From Acidobacteriota bacterium (GTDB taxonomy: Bacteria; Acidobacteriota; Terriglobia; Terriglobales; Acidobacteriaceae): a stretch of 64,000 bases of DNA. This document shows positions 32,966 through 40,384 of the stretch, in pieces; the stretch's first letter is position 1, and each line of letters begins with the position of its first letter. The stretch spans positions 29,642 through 93,641 of the forward strand of contig JAFDVV010000057.1 of the NCBI GenBank assembly GCA_018268775.1. The letters run 5' to 3'. A program made the position numbers and the translations under genes. The notes under the pieces were generated by a model, which saw only the letters and a list, made by a program, of their open reading frames with translations, was not told the DNA's origin and made no database searches.

Positions 32966-35377
32966 ATGCTCCCCATGGCTACGGCGCAGACGACGCTCAC
33001 CGATCTCGATCCGAACTTTCCCCCATCCGATGCCGTGCCTCAGATGCAGGTGCGCAAACGCAACGGCTCGCTTGAACCTGTGGATGTGAACAAGATTGTA
33101 CGGGCGGTGCAGCGGTGCTGCTACGGTCTGCCGCATGTCGACCCGCTGCGCGTTGCCAGCAAGACGATCGGTGGGCTCTTCGACGGTGCTTCGACGCGGG
33201 AGCTCGATTCGATATCGATTCAGACTGCGGCGGCGCTGATCGCGGAGGAGCCGGAGTACTCGCGACTGGCCGCGCGGCTGCTGCTGGCGACGATTGAGAA
33301 AGAGGTGGCGGGTCAGAATATCTACTCGTTCTCGCAGTCGATCGAGGTCGGACATCGCGAGGGCGTTGTGTCAAAGGATGCGGCGGAGTTCGTTGCCGCG
33401 AATGCGCGCAAGCTGAACAGCGCGATCGACGACCGGCTCTCCGACAGGTTTGAGTACTTCGGTTTGCGCACGGTCTATGACCGCTACCTGTTGCGTCATC
33501 CAATTACGCGGCAGGTGATCGAGACGCCGCAATACTTCTTCATGCGTGTTTCGGCGGGCCTGTCGGTGCGCGTGAACGAGGCGGCGGAGTTCTATCGCCT
33601 GCTGGCTTCGCACGACTATCTGCCCAGTTCGCCGACGCTCTTCAACAGCGGGACAAAGCACTCGCAGATGTCGTCGTGCTACCTGCTGGATTCGCCGAAG
33701 GACTCGCTGGAGTCGATCTACGACGCCTACAAGCAGATCGCGATGCTGTCGAAGTTCTCAGGCGGCATCGGTCTTGCGTTTCATCGAGTGCGTTCGGAGG
33801 GCTCGTTGATTCGCGCGACGAATGGTCTGTCGAACGGCATTGTGCCGTGGCTGCGCACGCTAGATGCATCGGTTGCCGCGGTCAACCAGGGCGGCAAACG
33901 CAAGGGCGCGTGCTGTGTCTACCTGGAGCCGTGGCATGCAGATGTGGAGTCGTTCCTGGAGATGCGCGACAACACGGGCGACCAGGCACGGCGGACGTAC
34001 AACCTCAATCTCGCCAACTGGATTCCGGATCTGTTTATGAAGCGCGTCGATGAGGACGGCTTGTGGTCGCTCTTCGATCCGAAGGATGTTCCGCACCTGC
34101 CGGACCTGTACGGTGCTGAGTTCGAGCGTGCTTATGTGGAGGCCGAAGAGCAGAAGAGATATGTGCGACAGGTAAAGGCGCGCGATCTCTACGCGCGGAT
34201 GATGCGAACACTGGCCGAGACCGGCAACGGTTGGATGGTCTTCAAGGATTCATGCAATGTGAAGTGCAATCAGACTGGCTTGCCGGAGAACGTCGTTCAT
34301 CTGTCGAACCTTTGCACGGAGATCACCGAGGTGACGTCGTCGGCAGAGACGGCTGTGTGCAACCTGGGTTCGATCAATCTGGCGCGGCATGTTACCGACG
34401 GCGCGTTTGACTTCGACAAGTTGGCTGCAACAGTTCGCCACGCGGTGCCGATGCTCGACCGCGTGATCGACATCAACTATTACCCTGTGCCGCAGGCGGC
34501 GGTAGCGAACAGCCGGTGGCGGCCCGTTGGCCTTGGAGTGATGGGGCTTCAGGATGTCTTCTTTCAGCTCCGGCTGGCCTTCGACTCGCCGGAGGCGCGT
34601 GCGCTCTCTGCGAAGATTCAGGAGGAGATCTACTTCCACGCGGTGACTGTATCGTGCGAGCTTGCGGAACAGCACGGCCCGCACGCTGCCTTTCAGGAGT
34701 CGCGCGCCGCAAAGGGAGAGTTCCAGTTCGATCTATGGGGAGTGAAGCCCGAGGCCAGCGCGCGGTGGGAGTTGCTGCGTGAGCGCATGAAGACGTCGGG
34801 TTTGCGCAATTCGCTGATGGTTGCAATTGCTCCCACGGCGACGATCGCCTCGATCGTGGGCTGCTATGAGTGCATCGAGCCGCAGGTCTCCAATCTCTTC
34901 AAGCGCGAGACGCTGTCGGGTGAGTTTATGCAGATCAACCGCTATCTTGTGCAGGAGCTGAAACAGCTAGGCATGTGGTCGGAGGAGATGCGGACACGCA
35001 TCAAGCTTGCCGAGGGATCGATACAGGCGATTGAAGAGATACCCGCGGAGGTGCGTTCGATCTACCGCACCGTATGGGAGCAGCCGATGCGTTCGCTCAT
35101 CGATATGGCGGCCGACCGAGGGGCCTTTATCGATCAAAGCCAGTCGCTGAATCTGTTTGCGGAGTCGCCAAATATCGGACGGCTCAGCTCAATGTATATG
35201 TATGCGTGGAAGCGCGGCATCAAGACGACGTACTACCTGCGCTCGCGTCCGGCAACAAAGATCGCGAAGACGACTGTCTCGTCTGCGTCGAAGAGCGGCG
35301 CTGTCGCCGCAATCAATGCATCCGCGAGTGTCGCCTGCTCGCTCGACAATCCAGAGAGCTGCGAAGCCTGCCAGTAA
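32966..35377 (+). CDS. nrdA: Class I ribonucleoside-diphosphate reductase, alpha subunit
   Basis: 803 residues from ATG 32966, which has GGAG at 6 bases; ATG 32975 is an alternative. An N-terminal ATP-cone (about 27-115, VRKRNGSLEPVDVNKIVRAV) gives allosteric activity control. Catalytic residues match E. coli NrdA: Cys238 and Cys465 as the redox pair, Asn448, Cys450 and Glu452 in NLCTE, and the PTATIAS loop. The C-terminal tail ends with a Cys799/Cys802 pair for re-reduction by thioredoxin or glutaredoxin. It converts ribonucleotides to deoxyribonucleotides using the NrdB radical and needs no cobalamin. Located 11 bases upstream of nrdB. Confidence 0.95.
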   Translation: MLPMATAQTTLTDLDPNFPPSDAVPQMQVRKRNGSLEPVDVNKIVRAVQRCCYGLPHVDPLRVASKTIGGLFDGASTRELDSISIQTAAALIAEEPEYSRLAARLLLATIEKEVAGQNIYSFSQSIEVGHREGVVSKDAAEFVAANARKLNSAIDDRLSDRFEYFGLRTVYDRYLLRHPITRQVIETPQYFFMRVSAGLSVRVNEAAEFYRLLASHDYLPSSPTLFNSGTKHSQMSSCYLLDSPKDSLESIYDAYKQIAMLSKFSGGIGLAFHRVRSEGSLIRATNGLSNGIVPWLRTLDASVAAVNQGGKRKGACCVYLEPWHADVESFLEMRDNTGDQARRTYNLNLANWIPDLFMKRVDEDGLWSLFDPKDVPHLPDLYGAEFERAYVEAEEQKRYVRQVKARDLYARMMRTLAETGNGWMVFKDSCNVKCNQTGLPENVVHLSNLCTEITEVTSSAETAVCNLGSINLARHVTDGAFDFDKLAATVRHAVPMLDRVIDINYYPVPQAAVANSRWRPVGLGVMGLQDVFFQLRLAFDSPEARALSAKIQEEIYFHAVTVSCELAEQHGPHAAFQESRAAKGEFQFDLWGVKPEASARWELLRERMKTSGLRNSLMVAIAPTATIASIVGCYECIEPQVSNLFKRETLSGEFMQINRYLVQELKQLGMWSEEMRTRIKLAEGSIQAIEEIPAEVRSIYRTVWEQPMRSLIDMAADRGAFIDQSQSLNLFAESPNIGRLSSMYMYAWKRGIKTTYYLRSRPATKIAKTTVSSASKSGAVAAINASASVACSLDNPESCEACQ

Positions 35378-35388
35378 GGGAGAAAATC

Positions 35389-36408
35389 ATGTCCATCGCA
35401 ACACCGAACGCTATCCTCGATCCCGGCCTTTCACTCACGTTGAGGCCGATGCGCTATCCCACTTTCTTTGAGATGTTCAAGGATGGCATCCGCAATACCT
35501 GGACGGTCGAGGAGGTCGATTTCTCGACCGACCTGGTTGACCTGCGTTCGCGTCTGACTCCTGCCGAGATACACCTGATCCAACGGCTGGTTGCATTCTT
35601 CGCGACGGGGGATTCGATCGTCTCCAACAATCTGGTCCTGAATCTTTACAAGCACATTAACTCGCCGGAGGCGCGGCTGTACCTTTCGCGCCAACTCTTC
35701 GAAGAGGCAGTGCATGTTCAGTTCTACCTGACGCTGTTGGACAACTATGTGCCAGACCCCGACGCGCGAGCGGCGGCGTTCGCTGCGGTGGAGAACATTC
35801 CTTCGATTACGAAGAAGGCTCAGTTTTGCATGCGCTGGATGGACTCTATTCAACAGTTGGATGAGCTGCGAACGCCGGCGGAGCGGAAGCAGTTTCTTCT
35901 GAACCTTGTCTGCTTTGCGGGGTGCATCGAAGGCCTGTTTTTCTTCGCGGCGTTTGCCTATGTTTATTTTCTGCGTTCGCGCGGTTTGTTGAATGGGCTC
36001 GCAGCGGGAACGAACTGGGTCTTCCGCGATGAGAGTTGTCATCTTGAGTTCGCGTTTGAAGTGGTGAATGTGGTGCGCTCGGAGGAGCCGGAGCTATTCG
36101 ACGCAGAGTTGGAGCGACAGATTGTCGAGATGATGAAAGAGGCCGTTGAGTGCGAGTTGCAGTTTGCCGAGGACCTTCTCTCGGGCGGCGTTGCGGGCTT
36201 GTCGGTGCGTGAGATGCGCCAGTACCTGGAGTACGTTGCGGACTCGCGCGTGATGCGGCTGGGAATGCCGCCGATCTTCGGCTCCAAGAACCCGTTCGCG
36301 TTTATGGAGCTTCAGGATGTGCAGGAGTTGACGAATTTCTTTGAACGGCGCGTCTCCGCATATCAGGTTGCAGTGGCCGGGGAGGTGGCCTTCCACGAAG
36401 ACTTTTAG
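35389..36408 (+). CDS. nrdB: Class I ribonucleoside-diphosphate reductase, beta subunit
   Basis: 339 residues from ATG 35389 with AAGGGAG just upstream. Metal ligands and radical site follow the class Ia pattern: Asp75 (FATGDSIV), Glu106 and His109 (EEAVHVQFY), and Tyr113 at the position of E. coli Tyr122, with the second set in FRDESCHLEF. The presence of the tyrosine argues for a tyrosyl-radical, di-iron (or dimanganese) enzyme rather than class Ic. The C-terminal FHEDF tail would dock into NrdA. Co-transcribed with nrdA under the cobalamin riboswitch. Confidence 0.95.
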   Translation: MSIATPNAILDPGLSLTLRPMRYPTFFEMFKDGIRNTWTVEEVDFSTDLVDLRSRLTPAEIHLIQRLVAFFATGDSIVSNNLVLNLYKHINSPEARLYLSRQLFEEAVHVQFYLTLLDNYVPDPDARAAAFAAVENIPSITKKAQFCMRWMDSIQQLDELRTPAERKQFLLNLVCFAGCIEGLFFFAAFAYVYFLRSRGLLNGLAAGTNWVFRDESCHLEFAFEVVNVVRSEEPELFDAELERQIVEMMKEAVECELQFAEDLLSGGVAGLSVREMRQYLEYVADSRVMRLGMPPIFGSKNPFAFMELQDVQELTNFFERRVSAYQVAVAGEVAFHEDF

Positions 36409-36469
36409 TTGAGAGCGTCAGTCGTATTGGTTTGCGACCGACGATCGACAATTCGATGCTTTGCGGTGT

Positions 36470-36625
36470 CCGATCATGGGATCGGAATTAAAAGGGAATC
36501 CGGTGAAGATCCGGAACTGCCCCGCAGCGGTAAGCAGGAACGAACGCTCCAAAAAGCACTGGCGCAAGCTGGGAAGCTGGGGTTAGTAGGCAGCCTGCAA
36601 AGTCCGAAGACCTGCCGTGAAGCGT
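36470..36625 (+). promoter_or_regulatory. Cobalamin riboswitch upstream of metE
   Basis: The second aptamer holds GGGAATCCGGTG, ACTGCCCCGCAGCGGTAA and AGTCCGAAGACCTGCC. It is nearly identical to the nrdAB aptamer over a core of about 60 bases, including a normally variable stretch (GCAGGAACGAACGCTCC). Both share the downstream motif CACCTCCGAGGGG. It lies 61 bases after nrdB stops, so it may be reached by read-through from nrdAB as well as from its own promoter (only weak -35/-10 candidates, near 36432 and 36455). Predicted to repress metE when cobalamin is present. Confidence 0.93.
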
Positions 36626-36690
36626 ATTTGTTCAACCACCTCCGAGGGGAGGAAGGGTGACGATAGCGCCACGGTATCCCCGCGTGCGCC

Positions 36691-36729
36691 CGTCTCTTCC
36701 TTTTCTCTGAGTCAACATCAGGAGAGACG
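36691..36729 (+). promoter_or_regulatory. Shine-Dalgarno-masking stem before metE
   Basis: CGTCTCTTCC (36691-36700) is complementary, with one bulged base, to GGAGAGACG (36721-36729), which is the metE Shine-Dalgarno and the bases up to the ATG. This fits a translational expression platform for the riboswitch. There is no terminator-like hairpin with a T-run between aptamer and start codon. Confidence 0.6.
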
Positions 36730-39012
36730 ATGAATTTTCCTAAGACAGGCAATCTTGGATTCCCACGCATGGGAGCACGGCGCGAGCTCAAGTTCGCCCT
36801 GGAAGGCTTTTGGAGCGGCAAGCATGACGAGGCTGAGTTACGCAGTGTAGCGGCTGAGCTTCGTAGAACGCACTGGAAGATGCAATATGAAGCCGGAATT
36901 GTGACTCCGCCTTCAAACGACTTTTCCTTGTACGACCATGTGCTCGACCTTGCGACTGCCGTTGGCGCTGTTCCCAGGCGGTTCGGTCATACGGGGGGAC
37001 GTGTGAGTCTGGCAACCTATTTCGCAATGGCGCGTGGCTCCGGCGGCGCAACAGCGATGGAGATGACGAAGTGGTTCGACACGAACTACCACTATGTGGT
37101 TCCGGAGTTTGAGCCAGAAATGCAGTACGAGCTGCTCTCGACAAAGATTGTCGATGAATATCTGGAGGCCAGGGAGCAGGGTATTGAAACGCGTCCAGTG
37201 TTGTTGGGGCCGGTTTCGTTTGTGCTTCTGGGCAAGCCGACAGATGAGAGCATTGATCGAAGAGATGTACTGTTGGCATTGCTTCCGATCTATGTGGAGA
37301 TATTGCAGCGGTTGCGTAATGCGGGTGCGGAGTGGGTACAGATCGATGAACCTTGCCTCGGACTCGACCTTAGCGATGAATCGCAATCGTATTATGGCGC
37401 AGCTTATGAAGCTTTGCGAAAAAGCCCCAGGCCCAACATCATGCTGGCCACGTACTTTGCAGACATTGCGCAGAACCTGAATCTCGCGTTGGAACTCGGC
37501 GTAGAGGGCCTGCATTTGGATATGGTTCGTGCACCACAACAGCTTGCGGCACTGTCAGCCAAGAGCAAGGATGGTCTTTTTGTGTCGTTGGGGCTCATTG
37601 ACGGGCGCAACGTCTGGAAGGCCGATCTACAGAAGGCAGCCACAGTATTGCGAGAGGCGATTGCGCGCTTCGGCGCGGACAAGGTCCAGGTCGCGCCGTC
37701 CTGCTCGCTGTTACATACGCCAGTCGATCTCGATCTTGAGGTGAAAATGGATCCGGAGATTCGGTCGTGGATGGCCTTTGCGAAGCAGAAGCTGAGCGAG
37801 AGTGCGGTGCTTGCAAAGGCCATTGATGACGACGATTCTATCGTGAACGAGTTAAACATCAATGCGGCGGCGATGGATTCGAGACGGCGGTCGCCCCGAA
37901 TCCATAAGGAGAAAGTCTTGCAGAGGGTCGATTCGGTCGACTCATCGATGCTGGAGCGAACGAGTCCATATGCAGTCAGGCATCAGCAACAAGCCCAGGC
38001 TTTGAAGCTGCCGTGCCTTCCGACGACGACGATCGGTTCATTTCCCCAGACCGCTGAAGTGAGAAAGATGCGCGCGTCGTTTCGTAGTGGAAAGATCGAC
38101 GCGGCTTCGTATAAAGGTTTCCTTGAATCGGAGACGGAAAGGTGCATTCGATTCCAGGAACAGGCCGGCATCGATGTGCTGGTGCATGGAGAGTTCGAGC
38201 GCAACGACATGGTGGAGTATTTTGGCGAGCAGTTGGACGGATTTGTGTTCAGTGAGTATGGGTGGGTGCAGAGTTATGGTTCGCGTTGTGTGAAACCGCC
38301 GATTATCTATGGGGACGTTGCGCGGCCGAAGCCGATGACGCTGGGGTGGTCAAGTTATGCACAGTCGCTGACTCCATTGCCGGTGAAGGGGATGCTGACG
38401 GGACCGGTGACCATTCTGCAATGGTCGTTTGTGCGCGACGATCAACCACGTTCGCAGACCTGTCGACAGATTGCACTCGCAATTCGCGACGAGGTCCGCG
38501 ATCTGGAGGCGGCGGGCCTGAAGATCATTCAGATTGACGAACCGGCGATTCGCGAGGGACTGCCCCTGCGTCGTGCCGATTGGCCAGTCTATCTGGCGTG
38601 GAGCGTCGATGCGTTTCGTCTCGCTGCCTCCGGCGTTGCCGACACCACACAGATTCACACTCACATGTGCTACTCGGAGTTCAATGACATGATGGATGCA
38701 ATCGTCAGAATGGATGCGGATGTGATCTCCATTGAATGTTCCAGGTCGCGCATGGAACTGCTCGATGCTTTCAAGCGGGTACGATATCCCAATGGGATCG
38801 GGCCAGGTGTCTACGATATTCACTCACCGCGGGTTCCGGCAAAAGGAGAGATGGAAGGCCTTTTGTGTAAGGCGCTGGAGGTGTTGTCGCCCGAACAGTT
38901 GTGGGTCAATCCCGACTGTGGGTTGAAGACGCGTGGATGGGAAGAGGTCGGACAGGCGCTTGCGAATATGGTGCAGACCGCGAAGCGAGTCCGTCAGTCT
39001 TTGGCAAAGTAA
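36730..39012 (+). CDS. metE: Cobalamin-independent methionine synthase
   Basis: 760 residues, full length for MetE. Two related TIM-barrel halves: N-terminal NLGFPRMGARRELKFALE and C-terminal TTTIGSFPQTAEVRKMR. Zinc ligands are His645 and Cys647 (HTHMC), Glu669 (ISIEC) and Cys730 (NPDCGLKTR), each offset by four from E. coli. Known reaction: methyl transfer from 5-methyltetrahydropteroyl-polyglutamate to homocysteine, slower than MetH but needing no B12. ATG 36730 is preceded by GGAGAGACG, masked in the predicted leader stem. The riboswitch predicts that a B12-dependent MetH exists elsewhere in the genome. Confidence 0.96.
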   Translation: MNFPKTGNLGFPRMGARRELKFALEGFWSGKHDEAELRSVAAELRRTHWKMQYEAGIVTPPSNDFSLYDHVLDLATAVGAVPRRFGHTGGRVSLATYFAMARGSGGATAMEMTKWFDTNYHYVVPEFEPEMQYELLSTKIVDEYLEAREQGIETRPVLLGPVSFVLLGKPTDESIDRRDVLLALLPIYVEILQRLRNAGAEWVQIDEPCLGLDLSDESQSYYGAAYEALRKSPRPNIMLATYFADIAQNLNLALELGVEGLHLDMVRAPQQLAALSAKSKDGLFVSLGLIDGRNVWKADLQKAATVLREAIARFGADKVQVAPSCSLLHTPVDLDLEVKMDPEIRSWMAFAKQKLSESAVLAKAIDDDDSIVNELNINAAAMDSRRRSPRIHKEKVLQRVDSVDSSMLERTSPYAVRHQQQAQALKLPCLPTTTIGSFPQTAEVRKMRASFRSGKIDAASYKGFLESETERCIRFQEQAGIDVLVHGEFERNDMVEYFGEQLDGFVFSEYGWVQSYGSRCVKPPIIYGDVARPKPMTLGWSSYAQSLTPLPVKGMLTGPVTILQWSFVRDDQPRSQTCRQIALAIRDEVRDLEAAGLKIIQIDEPAIREGLPLRRADWPVYLAWSVDAFRLAASGVADTTQIHTHMCYSEFNDMMDAIVRMDADVISIECSRSRMELLDAFKRVRYPNGIGPGVYDIHSPRVPAKGEMEGLLCKALEVLSPEQLWVNPDCGLKTRGWEEVGQALANMVQTAKRVRQSLAK

Positions 39013-39144
39013 TCGGCGAAGTTTGCCGGAATTTAGGCAAGAACTGGGTCTGGTGTCGCGAGATATACAGGCCCAATACTTTTGGCTCTGCGCGAAGCAA
39101 TTCTTCTATAACTGAATACTGAAGATAAACGCCGGAGTGGTGCA

Positions 39145-40371
39145 ATGAATCGTCGAGCTTTTTTGCAAAGGTCTGCTGCCTTTACCGGATGCAGCGCTGT
39201 CGGCTTGTCCGGCTGTATGAGGAAGGCGGTAGTTGCGCCGGCTGCAACTGCGCCATCGCTGCCTTTTTACGATGCGCCTGGGGCGATACCTCCTATCCGT
39301 GCGGATGTCGATCGCATCTTTCGCATTACGGTGTGCCTGAGGCCGTTCCGCGCGGCGGGGCCTCGTCTGGATGTTGAGCGTGTCGGTGAAAAAATAGTTG
39401 TTCATAACTATGGACACGGCGGGAGCGGGTGGTCTCTCTCATGGGGATCGGCCGATGTGGTGGTGCAGAAGGCCCTTGAAGCGGGGAATGGCGCCAGGGA
39501 TGTTGCGGTCATTGGCTGTGGTGCGCTTGGATTGACTGCGGCGATTACAGCGCAGCGCGCAGGACTTAGTGTAACGATTTATGCAAAAGAGCGACCGCCG
39601 TATGTGCGTTCGTCGCGCGCTACGGGATCGTGGACGCCGGATTCGCGCATCGCGCTAACGTCGGCGACAGCCCCGGGATTTGCAGCGCAGTGGGAGTCGA
39701 TGGCGCGCACATCGTTCGCGATGTATCAGAGCTATCTTGGCATGCCTGGAACCCCTATTGAGTGGACCGATCGATATGCGCTTTCGGACATGACGCGCAA
39801 AGAGAGTGCGGCACTCGATGATGAAGGCAATACGCACGGCTTCGTGCACTATGCGGACAGGTTGGCGGACATCACTCCGCGCTCGCGGGACATCCCGGCC
39901 GGGTCGCATCCTTTTCCTACGAAGTATGTGCGGCGCAGCTCTTCGCTTACGTTCAATGTTGCGGACTACTCTCGCCAGTTGATGAACGATTTTCTGATTA
40001 CGGGCGGAAGAATTGAGACGAAGGAGTTCCACTCGCCGCAGGAGATTGCCGCGTTACCGCAGCGTGTGGCGATTAACTGCACGGGTTATGGTGCGCGTCA
40101 GCTCTGGTCGGATGACAGCATCGTGCCGATTCGAGGGCAGATTGCGTGGTTGATTCCGCAGGAAGGGGTCAACTATGGCCTGTTCTACAAAGGCCTCTAT
40201 GTGCTTGCGCGCCGCGACGGTATCGTCGTGCAGCCAGGGTTTGGAGGAGAAGACGAAGGCTGGAACGACACCAATGAGCAACCCGATCGGGCGGCAGCAA
40301 TTGCCGGGGTTGAAGTTCTGCAAGACCTCTATCGGCGAATGGAAAAGATGCCACGTAGCCGGACTTCATAG
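39145..40371 (+). CDS. FAD-dependent oxidoreductase, circularly permuted DAO type
   Basis: 408 residues. The N-terminus has an RRAFLQ Tat-like motif and a lipobox-like LSGC (Cys24), so it is probably exported and possibly lipid-anchored. The order of DAO-family motifs is unusual: LRPFR (65-69) and HNYGHGG (87-93), normally at the C-terminus of D-amino-acid oxidases, come before the FAD dinucleotide-binding motif VIGCGALGL (122-130). The other conserved DAO strand (ARRDGIVVQPGFGG, about 355-368) is near the C-terminus. It appears to be a circular permutation. Likely oxidises an amino acid or similar amine in the periplasm; substrate unknown. It follows metE by 132 bases. Confidence 0.82.
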   Translation: MNRRAFLQRSAAFTGCSAVGLSGCMRKAVVAPAATAPSLPFYDAPGAIPPIRADVDRIFRITVCLRPFRAAGPRLDVERVGEKIVVHNYGHGGSGWSLSWGSADVVVQKALEAGNGARDVAVIGCGALGLTAAITAQRAGLSVTIYAKERPPYVRSSRATGSWTPDSRIALTSATAPGFAAQWESMARTSFAMYQSYLGMPGTPIEWTDRYALSDMTRKESAALDDEGNTHGFVHYADRLADITPRSRDIPAGSHPFPTKYVRRSSSLTFNVADYSRQLMNDFLITGGRIETKEFHSPQEIAALPQRVAINCTGYGARQLWSDDSIVPIRGQIAWLIPQEGVNYGLFYKGLYVLARRDGIVVQPGFGGEDEGWNDTNEQPDRAAAIAGVEVLQDLYRRMEKMPRSRTS

Positions 40372-40384
40372 AGCGCGACGTACC

